From the NCBI GenBank assembly GCA_000436795.1, contig HF993172.1:1-25896 (forward strand): a stretch of DNA of 25,896 nt, in the 5' to 3' direction. Below are positions 1 to 9,125 of this stretch, piece after piece (the stretch's first letter is position 1; each line of letters begins with the position of its first letter). The notes below the pieces were generated by a model. That model was not told where the DNA came from, searched no databases, and saw only the letters and a list, made by a program, of their open reading frames with translations. Made by a program: the position numbers and the translations under genes. Origin of the DNA: Bacteroides sp. CAG:1076. GTDB lineage: Bacteria > Bacteroidota > Bacteroidia > Bacteroidales > Bacteroidaceae.

Positions 1-1
1 T

Positions 2-265
2 GCTACGGCGCCGGGACTGGATGCGGTGAAGGAGCGGCTGAAGCTGGACCGCATGAGCCGAGAGGAGCTGAACGCGTATTACAAGCATCTGGACAACATC
101 GTGATTCTACGGGATAATATAGAAACTGAACGTGCGGAAGGCCGTGCAGAAGGTCGTGCGGAAACACAAACCGCCATTGCACGTAACCTGAAATCGCTGG
201 GTATGAGCAACGAACAGATAGCACAGGCTACAGGATTGACGGAAGAGGAAATAAACAAATTGTAG
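2..265 (+). CDS. Rpn/PD-(D/E)XK transposase-like protein, C-terminal fragment
   Basis: The reading frame is open from the left window edge to the TAG at 263-265, so this is the 3' part of a gene whose start lies outside. The visible 87 residues look like the tail of the Rpn family (recombination-promoting nuclease / PD-(D/E)XK transposase-like). That tail has a helical stretch with EELNAYYKHLDN, then the family's low-complexity hinge with two copies of GRAE, then a short helix-turn-helix-like end (LGMSNEQIAQATGLTEEEI). The catalytic PD-(D/E)XK core would lie upstream and cannot be checked. A GTG at 26-28 could be taken as a start, but the frame continues upstream of it and family length argues against that. 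Family assignment is fairly sure; whether the complete gene is intact is unknown. Confidence 0.7.
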   Translation, partial: ATAPGLDAVKERLKLDRMSREELNAYYKHLDNIVILRDNIETERAEGRAEGRAETQTAIARNLKSLGMSNEQIAQATGLTEEEINKL

Positions 266-628
266 GCAGATACAATATCTAAAAAATCGCCACGGTATAA
301 AATAACCTCCGTAAACTGCTCATTATCGGAAATATATAGGAGGATAATCCCCTAAATAAGCCTTCCGGACATTCGCCCGAAGATTTAAAAAATGTTATAT
401 CATACATATTTTTTATCTCATTTTCTCTTTTTTAAAGGGAAATTGCATAATTTAGATGAAACATAAAAATACAAAAACTATACAAGGTATACGTTAGCTA
501 CAGAAATCGGAAAATACGAGAAAAAAACACACGGGCTACGGGAAATACAAAGACAAGACGAGGTAATATACTGAAAAAAACATTTTAACCTTAAACTAAG
601 ATAAAGTATTAACCTTAATTGTTTAACT
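266..628 (+). promoter_or_regulatory. AT-rich intergenic leader of the susCD pair
   Basis: This 363-base gap holds no convincing gene. Two copies of TTAACCTTAA lie at 585-594 and 609-618, just upstream of the susC ATG at 629, so the immediate leader is repetitive and almost free of G. A weak -7-like TAATTTAG lies near 449-456, but no convincing full -33/-7 promoter stands out. No ECF sigma, anti-sigma or hybrid two-component gene is adjacent, so the regulator of susCD is not visible here. Confidence 0.4.
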
Positions 629-3600
629 ATGCAAAAGCGATCATTTCTAGTAGTCGCAATGTTCCTGATAGGAATGTTCTTGACTGGGATTTATGCTCAA
701 ACCATTACTGTAAACGGTAATGTTACCAGTAAAGAGATGGGCGATCCTTTAATTGGAGTAAACGTATTAGTAAAGGGAACCACCAATGGTACGGTAACCG
801 ACTTGAACGGTCATTATTCGATTACCGTAGAACAGAATGATGTGCTGGTGTTCTCATACATCAGTATGAAAACCGTTGAAGAAGCGGTGAACGGAAGAAA
901 GACTATCAATGTTTCGATGGTTTCGGATACGGAAAGTCTGGGCGAAGTAGTTGTAACGGCTATGGGTATCCAGCGTCAGTCGGAAACATTGACTTATTCT
1001 GCACAGACGGTGGGCGGAAGTGATGTGAACGACATCAAGAGTGTAAACATGATCAACTCTCTGCAGGGTAAGAGTGCCGGCTTGATGATTACTCCGAACT
1101 CTACCGGTGCCGGAGGTTCTTCTAAAATCTTGTTCCGTGGTAACAAGTCTATCAGTGGTAGTAACCAGCCGTTGATCGTTGTGGATGGTGTTCCGGTTAT
1201 GAACAGCGTTTCCGGTGCACAGGTTAGCAGCAACTATGGTGGTGAACGAGATGGTGGTGACGTGATGTCGACTATCAACCCGGATGATATTGCTTCCATT
1301 ACTTTGCTGAAGGGTGCTTCGGCTGCCGCTCTGTATGGTGCCGTAGCTGCCAACGGTGCAATCATGATTACCACAAAATCGGCTCAGTCGGGCAAGGTTT
1401 CTATCAATGTATCAAGCAATACTACAATGGAAACTCCGATGGTGCTGCCGGAATTCCAGAATACGTATGGAGTAAGCGATAACGGTACGTACAGCTGGGG
1501 TGACAAGCTCTCGGCTGAAGCACCGAACTATGCGAAGGAGTTCTACCGCACGGGATTTACAACAAACAACTCTATCTCGCTGGCAGGTGGAAATGACAAC
1601 ATTCAGGCGTATTTCTCTTATGGTAATGTGTACTCGGAAGGTATGACTCCGGGCAATACGTACCGCAGCCATAACCTGAACTCGAAAGTGGGATTCAATG
1701 TACTGAAGAGTGTGCACGTTGATTTCAGTGCGAAGTATACCAACCAGTATGTGAAGAATCAGGCAGCTGCAGGATTCTTGTTCAACCCGCTGACAGGTGT
1801 GTATCTGTTCCCGAGAGGTGAGGACTGGAATTACTACAAGGATAATTTCGAAGTGTATGACGAATCGAGAGGATGTTATATCCAGAACTGGACAAACACC
1901 GGTCTGCAACAGTACAGTAACCCGTACTGGACACTGAACCGGCAGACTCCGATTACGGACCGTAACCGCTATGAATTCGGTGGAAGCATCAAATGGGATA
2001 TTACCAAGGACTTGAACATTCAGGGACGTATGCGTTACGAAAGAGGTGAAGAACGCTGGCAGCATAATCTGTATGCGTCGAGTATCGCCAACCTGTACCC
2101 GATGGGACGTATGAAGGATAACCGTTATTTCAGCGACCAGCTGTACGGGGATGTACTGGTAAGCTACAGCCATACATTCAATGACTTCCTGGTATCGGCT
2201 ACGGCTGGTTCCAGCTTCACCAAGAGCAAGACGGCTCATGTAGACTTGTGGGCTGAAGGTACGCAGTTCACTTCTCCGGGTAACGGTAATGTATATTATC
2301 CGAACATCTTTACTCCGAACAACTATTACGGCAACATGTCTGTAGTAGGCAAGAATGATAACTGGAATACGGAAAAACGACTGAATGCGGTATTCGCTAC
2401 AGCTCAGTTCGGTTATAAGGATGGTTTGTTCGTTGATGTTTCTGTACGTAACGACTGGTCGTCTGCACTGGCTTACACGGAAAGCTGCTCATTCTTCTAC
2501 CCGTCGGTAGGTGGTAGCTTCCTGCTGGACAGATTCATCGATATGGGCAAGAACGTAAACTTGCTCAAGGTGCGTGCCAGCTATTCTATCGTAGGTAACG
2601 ACGTACCGGTATTCATGAGTAACCTGCTCTACTCATTGCAGTCGCAGGGCTCTATCACACCTCCTGAAAATGCTCCGTTCCGTACATTGAAACCGGAAAA
2701 GACACACTCTGTAGAAGTTGGTTTCGACGGTACATTCTTCCAGAACCGACTGACGCTGGGTATGACTTACTATAAGACGAATACTAAGAACCAGTTCTTC
2801 TCGGTAGCTGCTCCGTATGAATCGGGCTTGCGCAACCGCTATGTCAACGCCGGTAACGTACAGAACCAGGGATTTGAATTCAGCGCCGGATGGTATCAGC
2901 AGTTTAACGAAAACTTCAGTTGGAGTACTGACCTGAACTTCTCGTACAACGAAAACAAGATTGTAGAACTGGTGGATGACCTGCCAAACGGATTGACTCT
3001 GACTGACTTTGGTGGTGCCAAGATTATCCTGAAGGAAGATGGATCGTACGGTGACTTGTACGTACGCCACATCATGCGTGACGAAAACGGCAAGCCGATG
3101 AAGGATGCAACTACGGGTAACCCGATTGTAAGTGGTGATACGACTGAAGATATGATTTACGCCGGAAACATGAATGCGAAATTCAACGCCGGATGGTCGA
3201 ACACATTCCATTACAAAGACTTCACCCTGTCGTTCCTGATCGACGGTAAATTCGGCGGCAAGGTACTGTCTATGACAGAAGCTACAATGGATGGCTGGGG
3301 CGTTTCTCAGCGGACTGCCGATGCACGTAATGCAGGCAAGGTAGTGGTAGACGGAGTGGAATTTGATCCGAAAGCATGGTATACCACAACTGGTGCCAGC
3401 AACTTCAACAGCCCGTACGCCAACGAGTTCTACGTTTACGATGCTACAAACGTACGTCTGCGTGAACTGAGTCTGGGATATACATTCCGTAACTTGTTCG
3501 GTGCCGGCAAGAACCTGACGGCTGCCATCATCGGACGTAACCTGTTCTTCTTCTACAAGGATGCTCCTATGGACCCGGACGTATCGGCTGGTACAGGAAA

Positions 3601-3676
3601 CGGTGTGCAGGGTGTGGATATGTTTGCATTGCCTACCTCACGCAGCTTTGGTCTGAATCTGAAACTTAACTTCTAA
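629..3676 (+). CDS. SusC/RagA-family TonB-linked outer-membrane transporter
   Basis: Predicted 1015-residue TonB-dependent outer-membrane transporter that would import a ligand captured by its SusD partner. The ATG at 629 begins a clear Sec signal peptide with likely cleavage after IYA (residue 23). A carboxypeptidase-D regulatory-like (CarboxypepD_reg) domain follows at about residues 28-103 (GVNVLVKGTTNGTVTDLNG). Then come a TonB-box-like stretch (GEVVVTAMG), the SusC-type plug (SLQGKSAGLMI, LFRGNKSISG, PLIVVDGVPV) and a long barrel ending in aromatic NF. The length is normal for the family. The SusD gene starts 11 bases after the stop, so the two are surely cotranscribed. No glycoside hydrolase, sulfatase or peptidase sits beside the pair, so the substrate cannot be inferred. 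Class is very sure; ligand unknown. Confidence 0.96.
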   Translation: MQKRSFLVVAMFLIGMFLTGIYAQTITVNGNVTSKEMGDPLIGVNVLVKGTTNGTVTDLNGHYSITVEQNDVLVFSYISMKTVEEAVNGRKTINVSMVSDTESLGEVVVTAMGIQRQSETLTYSAQTVGGSDVNDIKSVNMINSLQGKSAGLMITPNSTGAGGSSKILFRGNKSISGSNQPLIVVDGVPVMNSVSGAQVSSNYGGERDGGDVMSTINPDDIASITLLKGASAAALYGAVAANGAIMITTKSAQSGKVSINVSSNTTMETPMVLPEFQNTYGVSDNGTYSWGDKLSAEAPNYAKEFYRTGFTTNNSISLAGGNDNIQAYFSYGNVYSEGMTPGNTYRSHNLNSKVGFNVLKSVHVDFSAKYTNQYVKNQAAAGFLFNPLTGVYLFPRGEDWNYYKDNFEVYDESRGCYIQNWTNTGLQQYSNPYWTLNRQTPITDRNRYEFGGSIKWDITKDLNIQGRMRYERGEERWQHNLYASSIANLYPMGRMKDNRYFSDQLYGDVLVSYSHTFNDFLVSATAGSSFTKSKTAHVDLWAEGTQFTSPGNGNVYYPNIFTPNNYYGNMSVVGKNDNWNTEKRLNAVFATAQFGYKDGLFVDVSVRNDWSSALAYTESCSFFYPSVGGSFLLDRFIDMGKNVNLLKVRASYSIVGNDVPVFMSNLLYSLQSQGSITPPENAPFRTLKPEKTHSVEVGFDGTFFQNRLTLGMTYYKTNTKNQFFSVAAPYESGLRNRYVNAGNVQNQGFEFSAGWYQQFNENFSWSTDLNFSYNENKIVELVDDLPNGLTLTDFGGAKIILKEDGSYGDLYVRHIMRDENGKPMKDATTGNPIVSGDTTEDMIYAGNMNAKFNAGWSNTFHYKDFTLSFLIDGKFGGKVLSMTEATMDGWGVSQRTADARNAGKVVVDGVEFDPKAWYTTTGASNFNSPYANEFYVYDATNVRLRELSLGYTFRNLFGAGKNLTAAIIGRNLFFFYKDAPMDPDVSAGTGNGVQGVDMFALPTSRSFGLNLKLNF

Positions 3677-3687
3677 AATGCCTCATT

Positions 3688-5382
3688 ATGAAACGAAATA
3701 AAATTTATCAATATGCCATTCTGCTGGCTCTCCCTTGGTTAGGAGGTAACTTGATGACTTCTTGTACTGACAGTTTTGAAGACCTGAATACGAACAGTGT
3801 ACAGGTTGACCCCAATGACTTGCCTTTCTCTGCACAGTGTGCAGAACCGATGCAGTACTGTTACCCTCCACAGCAGAATATGTTCCAGTTCTGGACAAAC
3901 TTGACCATCGACTTGTACAGCGGGTATTTCATGACACCGAACGGTAACTTTACCAACGGTGACATGGGAGAAAACCGAGGACACAGCGGGGGTATGTACG
4001 AAAATTATTACCTGCATATCTTTAACAATACGCGACGTATCATTGCCGACTGCGACAAGAACGGTACGCTGGGACTGGCTGGTGTGATGCGTATCGTACA
4101 GGCGTATGGTACGCTGATGACTACGGATGCTTACGGACCGCTGGCTTACAGCTCGATCCTGTCGGGTGAATATGAATCGTATTATCCGTTCGACAGCCAG
4201 CAGCAGTTGTTCGTTGCCATGCTGCAGGATCTGGACAAGGCTGCTACCGACATCAAGGCGATGAGCGAGGGAGAAAAGGTGACACTCGCTACATTCGATA
4301 TCTGGTGTGGTGCTGATACGGATTTGTGGATAAAGATTGCCAATACACTGAAACTGCGTATGGCTCTCCGTCTGTCGAAACGTGAAGCGGAAATGAAGGA
4401 AGCCGGCATCGACCTGAAGCAGATTGCTACTGAAGCGGCTGCCAACACGCTGGCTACGGTAAACAAGGATATCGTAATAGACAAGAGTCTGGAAAACGAA
4501 ATGTGGCTGATGTTCAACTGGGGTGACTGTGGTTTCAATGCAAATCTGGTTACGCTGATGTCGGGCATGAAGGACCCGCGCCAGCCGCTGTACATGACCA
4601 AGAATACTGCCGACGTGAAGGATCTGAACGGAAATGTGGTAGTACCTGCCAATACACAGTATCTGGGTATCCGCTTTGCCAGTGGACTGCCGGGCAAACC
4701 GAACAACTGGGCGAACTTCTCGCAGTGGATCGACCCGCAGAACAGCATCGGTGTATATTCTATGCCACTGCCTATCTTCAAGGCTGCCGAGTCTTACTTC
4801 CTGCTGGCTGAAGCAAAACTGCGCTGGGACATCGGTTCGGCAAGTGTACAGAGTCTGTACGAAGATGGTATCCGTGTTTCTATGGCAAACGAACTGAGTT
4901 ACCGCGGCAAGTATGCGGGAGTAGACTCTTATGCTGCAGGAGCGGTGGATGACTATATCAACGGTACGACAACGCAGGCTGACTTCGTCGATCCGGTTGA
5001 CCCGAAACTGAGTACTCCGGCTGTGAACAAGCTGTGTGTAAAATGGGATGAAAGTGCCGACAAGGAAACGAAACTGGAACGTATCATCACACAGAAATAT
5101 TTCGCATTGTTCCCGCTGTCTATCGAAGCATGGGCTGAACAGCGCCGTACCGGATATCCGCATCTGTTCCCGGCTTACGTAGATGAAAGTAACGGAGCTG
5201 TAAACAAGGAAGAAGGTGTACGCCGTGTAATCTACAGCAGCAACGCTTACGATACAAATGCACAGGGTATCGCTATGGGTCTGGAACTGCTGAACAAGGA
5301 AAATACCAGCAAGAACGGTATCTCGGGTGATAAGGGTGGTACGCATCTCTGGTGGGATAACGCCAATAAAGGAAACTTCTGA
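3688..5382 (+). CDS. SusD/RagB-family nutrient-binding outer-membrane lipoprotein (SusD-like_2 type)
   Basis: Predicted 564-residue surface lipoprotein forming the lid of the upstream SusC barrel. The signal peptide ends in a lipobox (LMTSC, Cys26), followed by TDSFEDLNTN, the hallmark N-terminus of SusD homologues. The motifs TTDAYGPLAYS, YPFDSQQQLF and the helical TPR-like body (residues about 90-260) fit the SusD-like_2 branch (PF12771 type). The C-terminal part carries the usual ALFPLSIEAWAEQRRTGYP stretch, and length is typical. It begins 11 bases after susC and is followed by a strong terminator, so susC-susD is a two-gene unit. This branch often occurs outside classical glycan-degradation loci, so I do not assign a glycan substrate. 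Confidence 0.95.
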   Translation: MKRNKIYQYAILLALPWLGGNLMTSCTDSFEDLNTNSVQVDPNDLPFSAQCAEPMQYCYPPQQNMFQFWTNLTIDLYSGYFMTPNGNFTNGDMGENRGHSGGMYENYYLHIFNNTRRIIADCDKNGTLGLAGVMRIVQAYGTLMTTDAYGPLAYSSILSGEYESYYPFDSQQQLFVAMLQDLDKAATDIKAMSEGEKVTLATFDIWCGADTDLWIKIANTLKLRMALRLSKREAEMKEAGIDLKQIATEAAANTLATVNKDIVIDKSLENEMWLMFNWGDCGFNANLVTLMSGMKDPRQPLYMTKNTADVKDLNGNVVVPANTQYLGIRFASGLPGKPNNWANFSQWIDPQNSIGVYSMPLPIFKAAESYFLLAEAKLRWDIGSASVQSLYEDGIRVSMANELSYRGKYAGVDSYAAGAVDDYINGTTTQADFVDPVDPKLSTPAVNKLCVKWDESADKETKLERIITQKYFALFPLSIEAWAEQRRTGYPHLFPAYVDESNGAVNKEEGVRRVIYSSNAYDTNAQGIAMGLELLNKENTSKNGISGDKGGTHLWWDNANKGNF

Positions 5383-5405
5383 TACATAACTGTTTTTTAC
5401 CTAAG

Positions 5406-5437
5406 CGGGTGGACTTTACGGTCCACCCGTTTTTTTT
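5406..5437 (+). terminator. Rho-independent terminator after susD
   Basis: A perfect 9-bp stem (CGGGTGGAC at 5406-5414 with GTCCACCCG at 5421-5429) closes a 6-base loop and runs straight into eight Ts (5430-5437). It lies 23 bases after the susD stop and ends the susCD transcript before ugd. Confidence 0.95.
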
Positions 5438-5439
5438 GC

Positions 5440-5525
5440 AGTACTCCATCCGGCGAAGAAAGTACTCCGTCCGGCGGGAAACAATGCTCCGTCCAGCGGT
5501 AAACGTGACTGCCTCCGTCGCGGGG
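5440..5525. repeat. Short ~21-bp imperfect tandem repeats
   Basis: Three consecutive units share the core CTCCRTCCRGCGR: 5440-5460, 5461-5481 and 5482-5503. A fourth, degenerate unit (5504-5525) keeps only part of it. Units one and two both begin AGTACTCC. The array starts three bases after the susD terminator T-tract and is much more GC-rich than the promoter region that follows. No ORF runs through it. Its role is unknown. Confidence 0.7.
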
Positions 5526-5576
5526 CCTACGGAAACGGCATTTGCGAAAATATTACAGAAAGATGCACGGATTTAG

Positions 5577-5607
5577 TTTGACTGGTGTGATATTTATATT
5601 AGCTTTG
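5577..5607 (+). promoter_or_regulatory. Bacteroides-type promoter of ugd
   Basis: The -33 box TTTG (5577-5580) and the -7 box TAGCTTTG (5600-5607, matching TAnnTTTG) are separated by 19 bases, the usual spacing for the Bacteroides primary sigma factor. The ugd ATG is 18 bases after the -7 box, so the 5' UTR is very short. Confidence 0.85.
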
Positions 5608-5625
5608 TAAACAAAGAGAAATTTC

Positions 5626-6957
5626 ATGATGAAAGACTATACTATCGCCGTAGCGGGAACGGGCTATGTGGGCCTGTCTATCGCTACTTTGCTGTCGCAG
5701 CATCACCGGGTGGTGGCTGTGGACGTGATTCCTGAAAAGGTGGAGAAAATCAATAACCGTATCAGCCCGATACAGGATGAGTATATCGAGAAGTATCTGG
5801 CAGAAAAGGAACTGAACCTGACGGCTACGCTCGACGGGGCTTCGGCTTACCGTGAAGCCGACTTCGTGGTGATTGCGGCTCCTACGAACTATGATCCGGT
5901 GAAGAATTATTTCGATACGTCGCACGTGGAGGAGGTCATCGACCTGGTGCTGGAAGTGAACCCGGACGCGGTGATGGTCATCAAGAGTACCATTCCTGTA
6001 GGTTACTGCCGGAGCCTGTACGTGAAGTATGCGGAAAAGTTCCGTACCTCTCCTGCCCTGACGGGAAAGAAGTTCAACCTGCTGTTCTCGCCGGAGTTCC
6101 TGCGTGAGAGCAAGGCGCTGTACGATAATCTCTACCCCAGCCGTATCATCGTAGGATTCCCGAAATATATAGCGGGACGTGACGAGGAGAACAGGGCAAT
6201 TCAGGAGATTGCAGGTGAGCATCTGGACGAGAAGGCACACGAGTTTGCTGCCTTGCTTCAGGAAGGAGCTATCAAGGAAAACATCGATACACTGTTTATG
6301 GGACTGAAAGAGGCAGAGGCGGTGAAGCTGTTTGCCAATACCTACCTGGCGCTGCGTGTAAGTTACTTCAACGAACTGGACACGTATGCGGAGGTGAAGG
6401 GACTGGATACGCAGGCTATCATTCAGGGTATCTGTCTGGATCCGCGCATCGGCATGCATTATAACAATCCGTCGTTCGGATATGGGGGCTACTGTCTGCC
6501 GAAGGATACGAAACAGCTCCTGGCCAACTATCAGGATGTGCCGGAGAATCTGATTCAGGCGATTGTGGAGAGCAACCGTACACGCAAGGATTTCATTGCC
6601 GACCAGGTTCTGAAGAAAGCGGGGTATTACGATTATTACAATCACGGGGACTATAATCCGCAGGAGGAAAAGGTATGCGTCATCGGGGTGTACCGCCTTA
6701 CGATGAAGTCGAACAGCGATAATTTCCGCCAGAGCTCCATTCAGGGGGTGATGAAGCGTATCAAGGCTAAAGGAGCAACCATCATCATCTACGAACCTAC
6801 GCTGGAGGACGGAACGACATTCTTCGGATCGAAGGTGGTAAACAACCTGGAGGAATTCAAGAAGGAATCGCAGGCTATCATCGCCAACCGCTACGACGCC
6901 TGTCTGGACGACGTAAAGGAGAAGGTGTATACACGAGATATTTTCCGCAGGGACTAA
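5626..6957 (+). CDS. ugd: UDP-glucose 6-dehydrogenase
   Basis: Cytosolic NAD-dependent enzyme that oxidises UDP-glucose to UDP-glucuronate for capsule, exopolysaccharide or LPS sugars. The 443-residue product has the N-terminal Rossmann motif GTGYVGLS, then [15 protein letters not shown] and SPEFLRE in the first domain. The linking helix [18 protein letters not shown] follows. The catalytic-cysteine loop [18 protein letters not shown] places the nucleophile at Cys290. Near the C-terminus are [16 protein letters not shown] and VYTRDIF. From memory the match to E. coli Ugd is long and close, with insertions around residues 185-210 and 335-350 explaining the greater length. Two ATGs are adjacent (5626 and 5629); either could be used. 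It is monocistronic, with its own promoter upstream and a convergent gene downstream, and is not inside a recognisable capsule locus. Confidence 0.95.
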   Translation: MMKDYTIAVAGTGYVGLSIATLLSQHHRVVAVDVIPEKVEKINNRISPIQDEYIEKYLAEKELNLTATLDGASAYREADFVVIAAPTNYDPVKNYFDTSHVEEVIDLVLEVNPDAVMVIKSTIPVGYCRSLYVKYAEKFRTSPALTGKKFNLLFSPEFLRESKALYDNLYPSRIIVGFPKYIAGRDEENRAIQEIAGEHLDEKAHEFAALLQEGAIKENIDTLFMGLKEAEAVKLFANTYLALRVSYFNELDTYAEVKGLDTQAIIQGICLDPRIGMHYNNPSFGYGGYCLPKDTKQLLANYQDVPENLIQAIVESNRTRKDFIADQVLKKAGYYDYYNHGDYNPQEEKVCVIGVYRLTMKSNSDNFRQSSIQGVMKRIKAKGATIIIYEPTLEDGTTFFGSKVVNNLEEFKKESQAIIANRYDACLDDVKEKVYTRDIFRRD

Positions 6958-6959
6958 GA

Positions 6960-6978
6960 GCGGGCTACGAAAGCCCGC
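6960..6978. terminator. Hairpin between convergent ugd and the C13-protease gene
   Basis: A 7-bp stem (GCGGGCT at 6960-6966 with AGCCCGC at 6972-6978) and 5-base loop fill the 29-base gap between the convergent stops. Neither side has a T-tract, so it is a weak or factor-assisted bidirectional terminator at best. Confidence 0.5.
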
Positions 6979-6986
6979 ATCTCCTG

Positions 6987-9125
6987 CTATTTGAGATATT
7001 CTTCTATCGTATTGCGATGCATATTGCCATAACAGGCACTATTGTACACCATGGCATGCGATCCCACTGTCTGACGGGCAAGCTTATAATACAAATCATT
7101 CAGAGAGATATGTACATCAGCATCGATCGCCTCCTGAAAAGCACGGGTAAATCCGTTGGAAAGCCATATTCCCATCTCCGGATCCATCATATCGGCTTTG
7201 GAAGGTTCATCGGCATTTGCCGCTGTCATGATCAGTACGCCGGGCAATTTCTCGCATGCTTCACCTATGGTTCCGCTATAGCAGGCATCGAGTACGAAAA
7301 GAATTTTTCTGTATGACATTTTTTCTATCATCTCGCGGATATCAGAACCGTATACATCGCCGTTGCTTCCCCAAGCCAACTGGTTGCGTACGCCATGTCC
7401 ACACCAGAAGATAATGATATTATCTTGAGCAGAAGAGGGCAAATAGCTGGAAAAGCCGGACTGCTGCTCTCCTTGCATGATTTTGGAAAAGTTTTTGAAA
7501 GACAACTGACTGAGTTTATAATCGACCTGAACATCCGTATGCACATTCTCCCCGTCGGGACGTACCTTGACAACTCCCGGATAAAGATTTTTAGGATTGT
7601 CGGCAAGGTTGTCTTCGATGACAAGCAGAATGTGGTCATCATCGTAGCCATGACGTTTCAGCAACTGGTACATGGCAAGGGCATCTGCCTGATGGCGGTA
7701 GTTTGCCCAATCGTCGGATGCCCCGACTACCACAGCCCACCGGTCTTCCAGTTCAGGATACTGAAAATCCTGCTGGCTATCGCTAAACGAAAGCATATGA
7801 TTGTTCTTCCATTCCCATGCCTGAGTTGTAGAGATGGTATTGACTCCTCCATCGGTAGAAAGGTATTCCAAAGCGGTATAAGTACCTTCACGGAGCATCC
7901 AGTGACAGTAAGTTGTATTGAGCACACTGGCGTGAGTCCGTTCATCGAAAGTCCAGTCGCCCGTCACTCCACTCAGGTTGATATCCGCTCCCGCCTGAAG
8001 CATGGAAAACGTACGGTGCATGTCGTCCTTCAGCCAGCCGGTATTCCACACAGTCCTGCCTTCGACCATCGCCAGTATGGCATCGTTCAGATTTTCGGCA
8101 GTAGCTTCCTGCCGGGTTAGAGCGTACGCCAGCAAGGTTATGGCATCGAACAAATGAGCTTCTCCGCTCAACGGCTCCTCGCCGAACTTCACCCGATAAA
8201 TGCTGTTGAAACCAGATTCGGGAGTCGCAGAAGGAGAAAGTCCCTCATAGTCAGTGTACTTTAAGTGATTAAGCAGATAAGGCGAGTTCATCACGTCTGA
8301 ACAAAGAAGCAAGGGAAAGTCGAAATAAGCTTCGCCAAGGGACGCCTTGAGTTTACACATCTCATCATCGAATATCAAGGCACTTTCCTGATTGTTCGGA
8401 GCAAAAATCAGTGCCTTGTCAAATTTGACCGGCTTATTGTACTGTGCCCGGACTGCTTCACGAATCTGCTGTTCGGAGTGATAAATCACAATGTCTTCTA
8501 CACTCATGCCCAGCTCGGTTATCTGGAAGGCAAACCAGTCGCTGAAGCTTTTACCATAATCATCGTCGGAAGTAAGCAGACTGATTTTACTATACTCGGA
8601 CAGTTTTGCCTGCGAAAGCAGCAGTTCGCACTGTGTGATATCGGACTGTGCAAGATTCCATACGTAGCTGGAACTGGCAAAACTTCGCTGAAACTCTGTA
8701 GAAGTAGCAATGGGGAGAATCAGTGTTTTCTGCTTTTTCTGGCACAGTTGTGCCATTTTACGGGCATGCCCCGACAACTGGGGACCGATAACAGCCACAT
8801 AACTGTCGTCGTCGGCTACACGTGCAGCAAAATCCTCCCAGTCGGAAGCATTCTCGTCCTGCCATTCCAGTTCGATACGGATACGCTTCTGAAGTCCCTG
8901 CTGTGCACTGCTTATGTTATCCAAAGCCCACTCAGCAATTCTGTTCCAGCGTGTCTGGCTATCGGAAGGCATAATGACTGCCACCTTGAAGGTCTTCTCC
9001 ATTTCTCCGGAAGCAGGAGAATCATTTCGGTCGTTGCACGAGATGAAAGCCATCACCATAAGCAACAGACTGCACAGCCGGATGCTAATGCATGACATAA
9101 GTCTTTTCTTTTTCCAAAGCTTCAT
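6987..9125 (-). CDS. Lipoprotein fusing a type 1 periplasmic-binding domain to a legumain-like C13 cysteine protease
   Basis: A 712-residue predicted lipoprotein. Residues 1-30 are a basic n-region (KKKR), hydrophobic core and lipobox (FISC, Cys30). Residues about 45-390 look like the type 1 periplasmic-binding fold of branched-chain amino-acid receptors (VAVIGPQLSG, ILPIATSTEF, LLTSDDDYGKSF). Residues about 460-712 are a C13 (legumain) protease domain. WANYRHQAD (473-481), EDNLADNPKN, FWCGHG and LDACYSG align with legumain motifs and place the catalytic set at Asn475, His577 and Cys615. Legumains cleave after Asn or Asp. Last gene of the six-gene MACPF operon; its start overlaps the preceding gene by 41 bases. 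Met10 (start at 9098) is possible, but Met1 supplies the basic signal-peptide head. It should act in the envelope or on the surface. Protease class is sure; target and ligand are unknown. Confidence 0.9.
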   Translation of the reverse strand: MKLWKKKRLMSCISIRLCSLLLMVMAFISCNDRNDSPASGEMEKTFKVAVIMPSDSQTRWNRIAEWALDNISSAQQGLQKRIRIELEWQDENASDWEDFAARVADDDSYVAVIGPQLSGHARKMAQLCQKKQKTLILPIATSTEFQRSFASSSYVWNLAQSDITQCELLLSQAKLSEYSKISLLTSDDDYGKSFSDWFAFQITELGMSVEDIVIYHSEQQIREAVRAQYNKPVKFDKALIFAPNNQESALIFDDEMCKLKASLGEAYFDFPLLLCSDVMNSPYLLNHLKYTDYEGLSPSATPESGFNSIYRVKFGEEPLSGEAHLFDAITLLAYALTRQEATAENLNDAILAMVEGRTVWNTGWLKDDMHRTFSMLQAGADINLSGVTGDWTFDERTHASVLNTTYCHWMLREGTYTALEYLSTDGGVNTISTTQAWEWKNNHMLSFSDSQQDFQYPELEDRWAVVVGASDDWANYRHQADALAMYQLLKRHGYDDDHILLVIEDNLADNPKNLYPGVVKVRPDGENVHTDVQVDYKLSQLSFKNFSKIMQGEQQSGFSSYLPSSAQDNIIIFWCGHGVRNQLAWGSNGDVYGSDIREMIEKMSYRKILFVLDACYSGTIGEACEKLPGVLIMTAANADEPSKADMMDPEMGIWLSNGFTRAFQEAIDADVHISLNDLYYKLARQTVGSHAMVYNSACYGNMHRNTIEEYLK

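Noticed and set aside
3739..5346. 535-codon open frame antisense to susD
   Set aside because: It is a complementary-frame shadow of the SusD gene, with no ribosome-binding site or recognisable domain; the sense gene has lipobox and family motifs throughout.
5440..5525. Possible CRISPR array
   Set aside because: Units are contiguous ~21-bp imperfect repeats without spacers, and no cas genes are present.
629..6957. susC-susD-ugd as a single operon or polysaccharide locus
   Set aside because: A strong terminator and an independent consensus promoter separate susD from ugd, and no polysaccharide enzymes are present.
7040..7760. Metacaspase or C11 (clostripain/fragipain-like) assignment for the protease
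   Set aside because: The YRHQAD motif before the His-Gly and Ala-Cys motifs, with PG and NF landmarks between, is specific to legumain-type C13 proteases.
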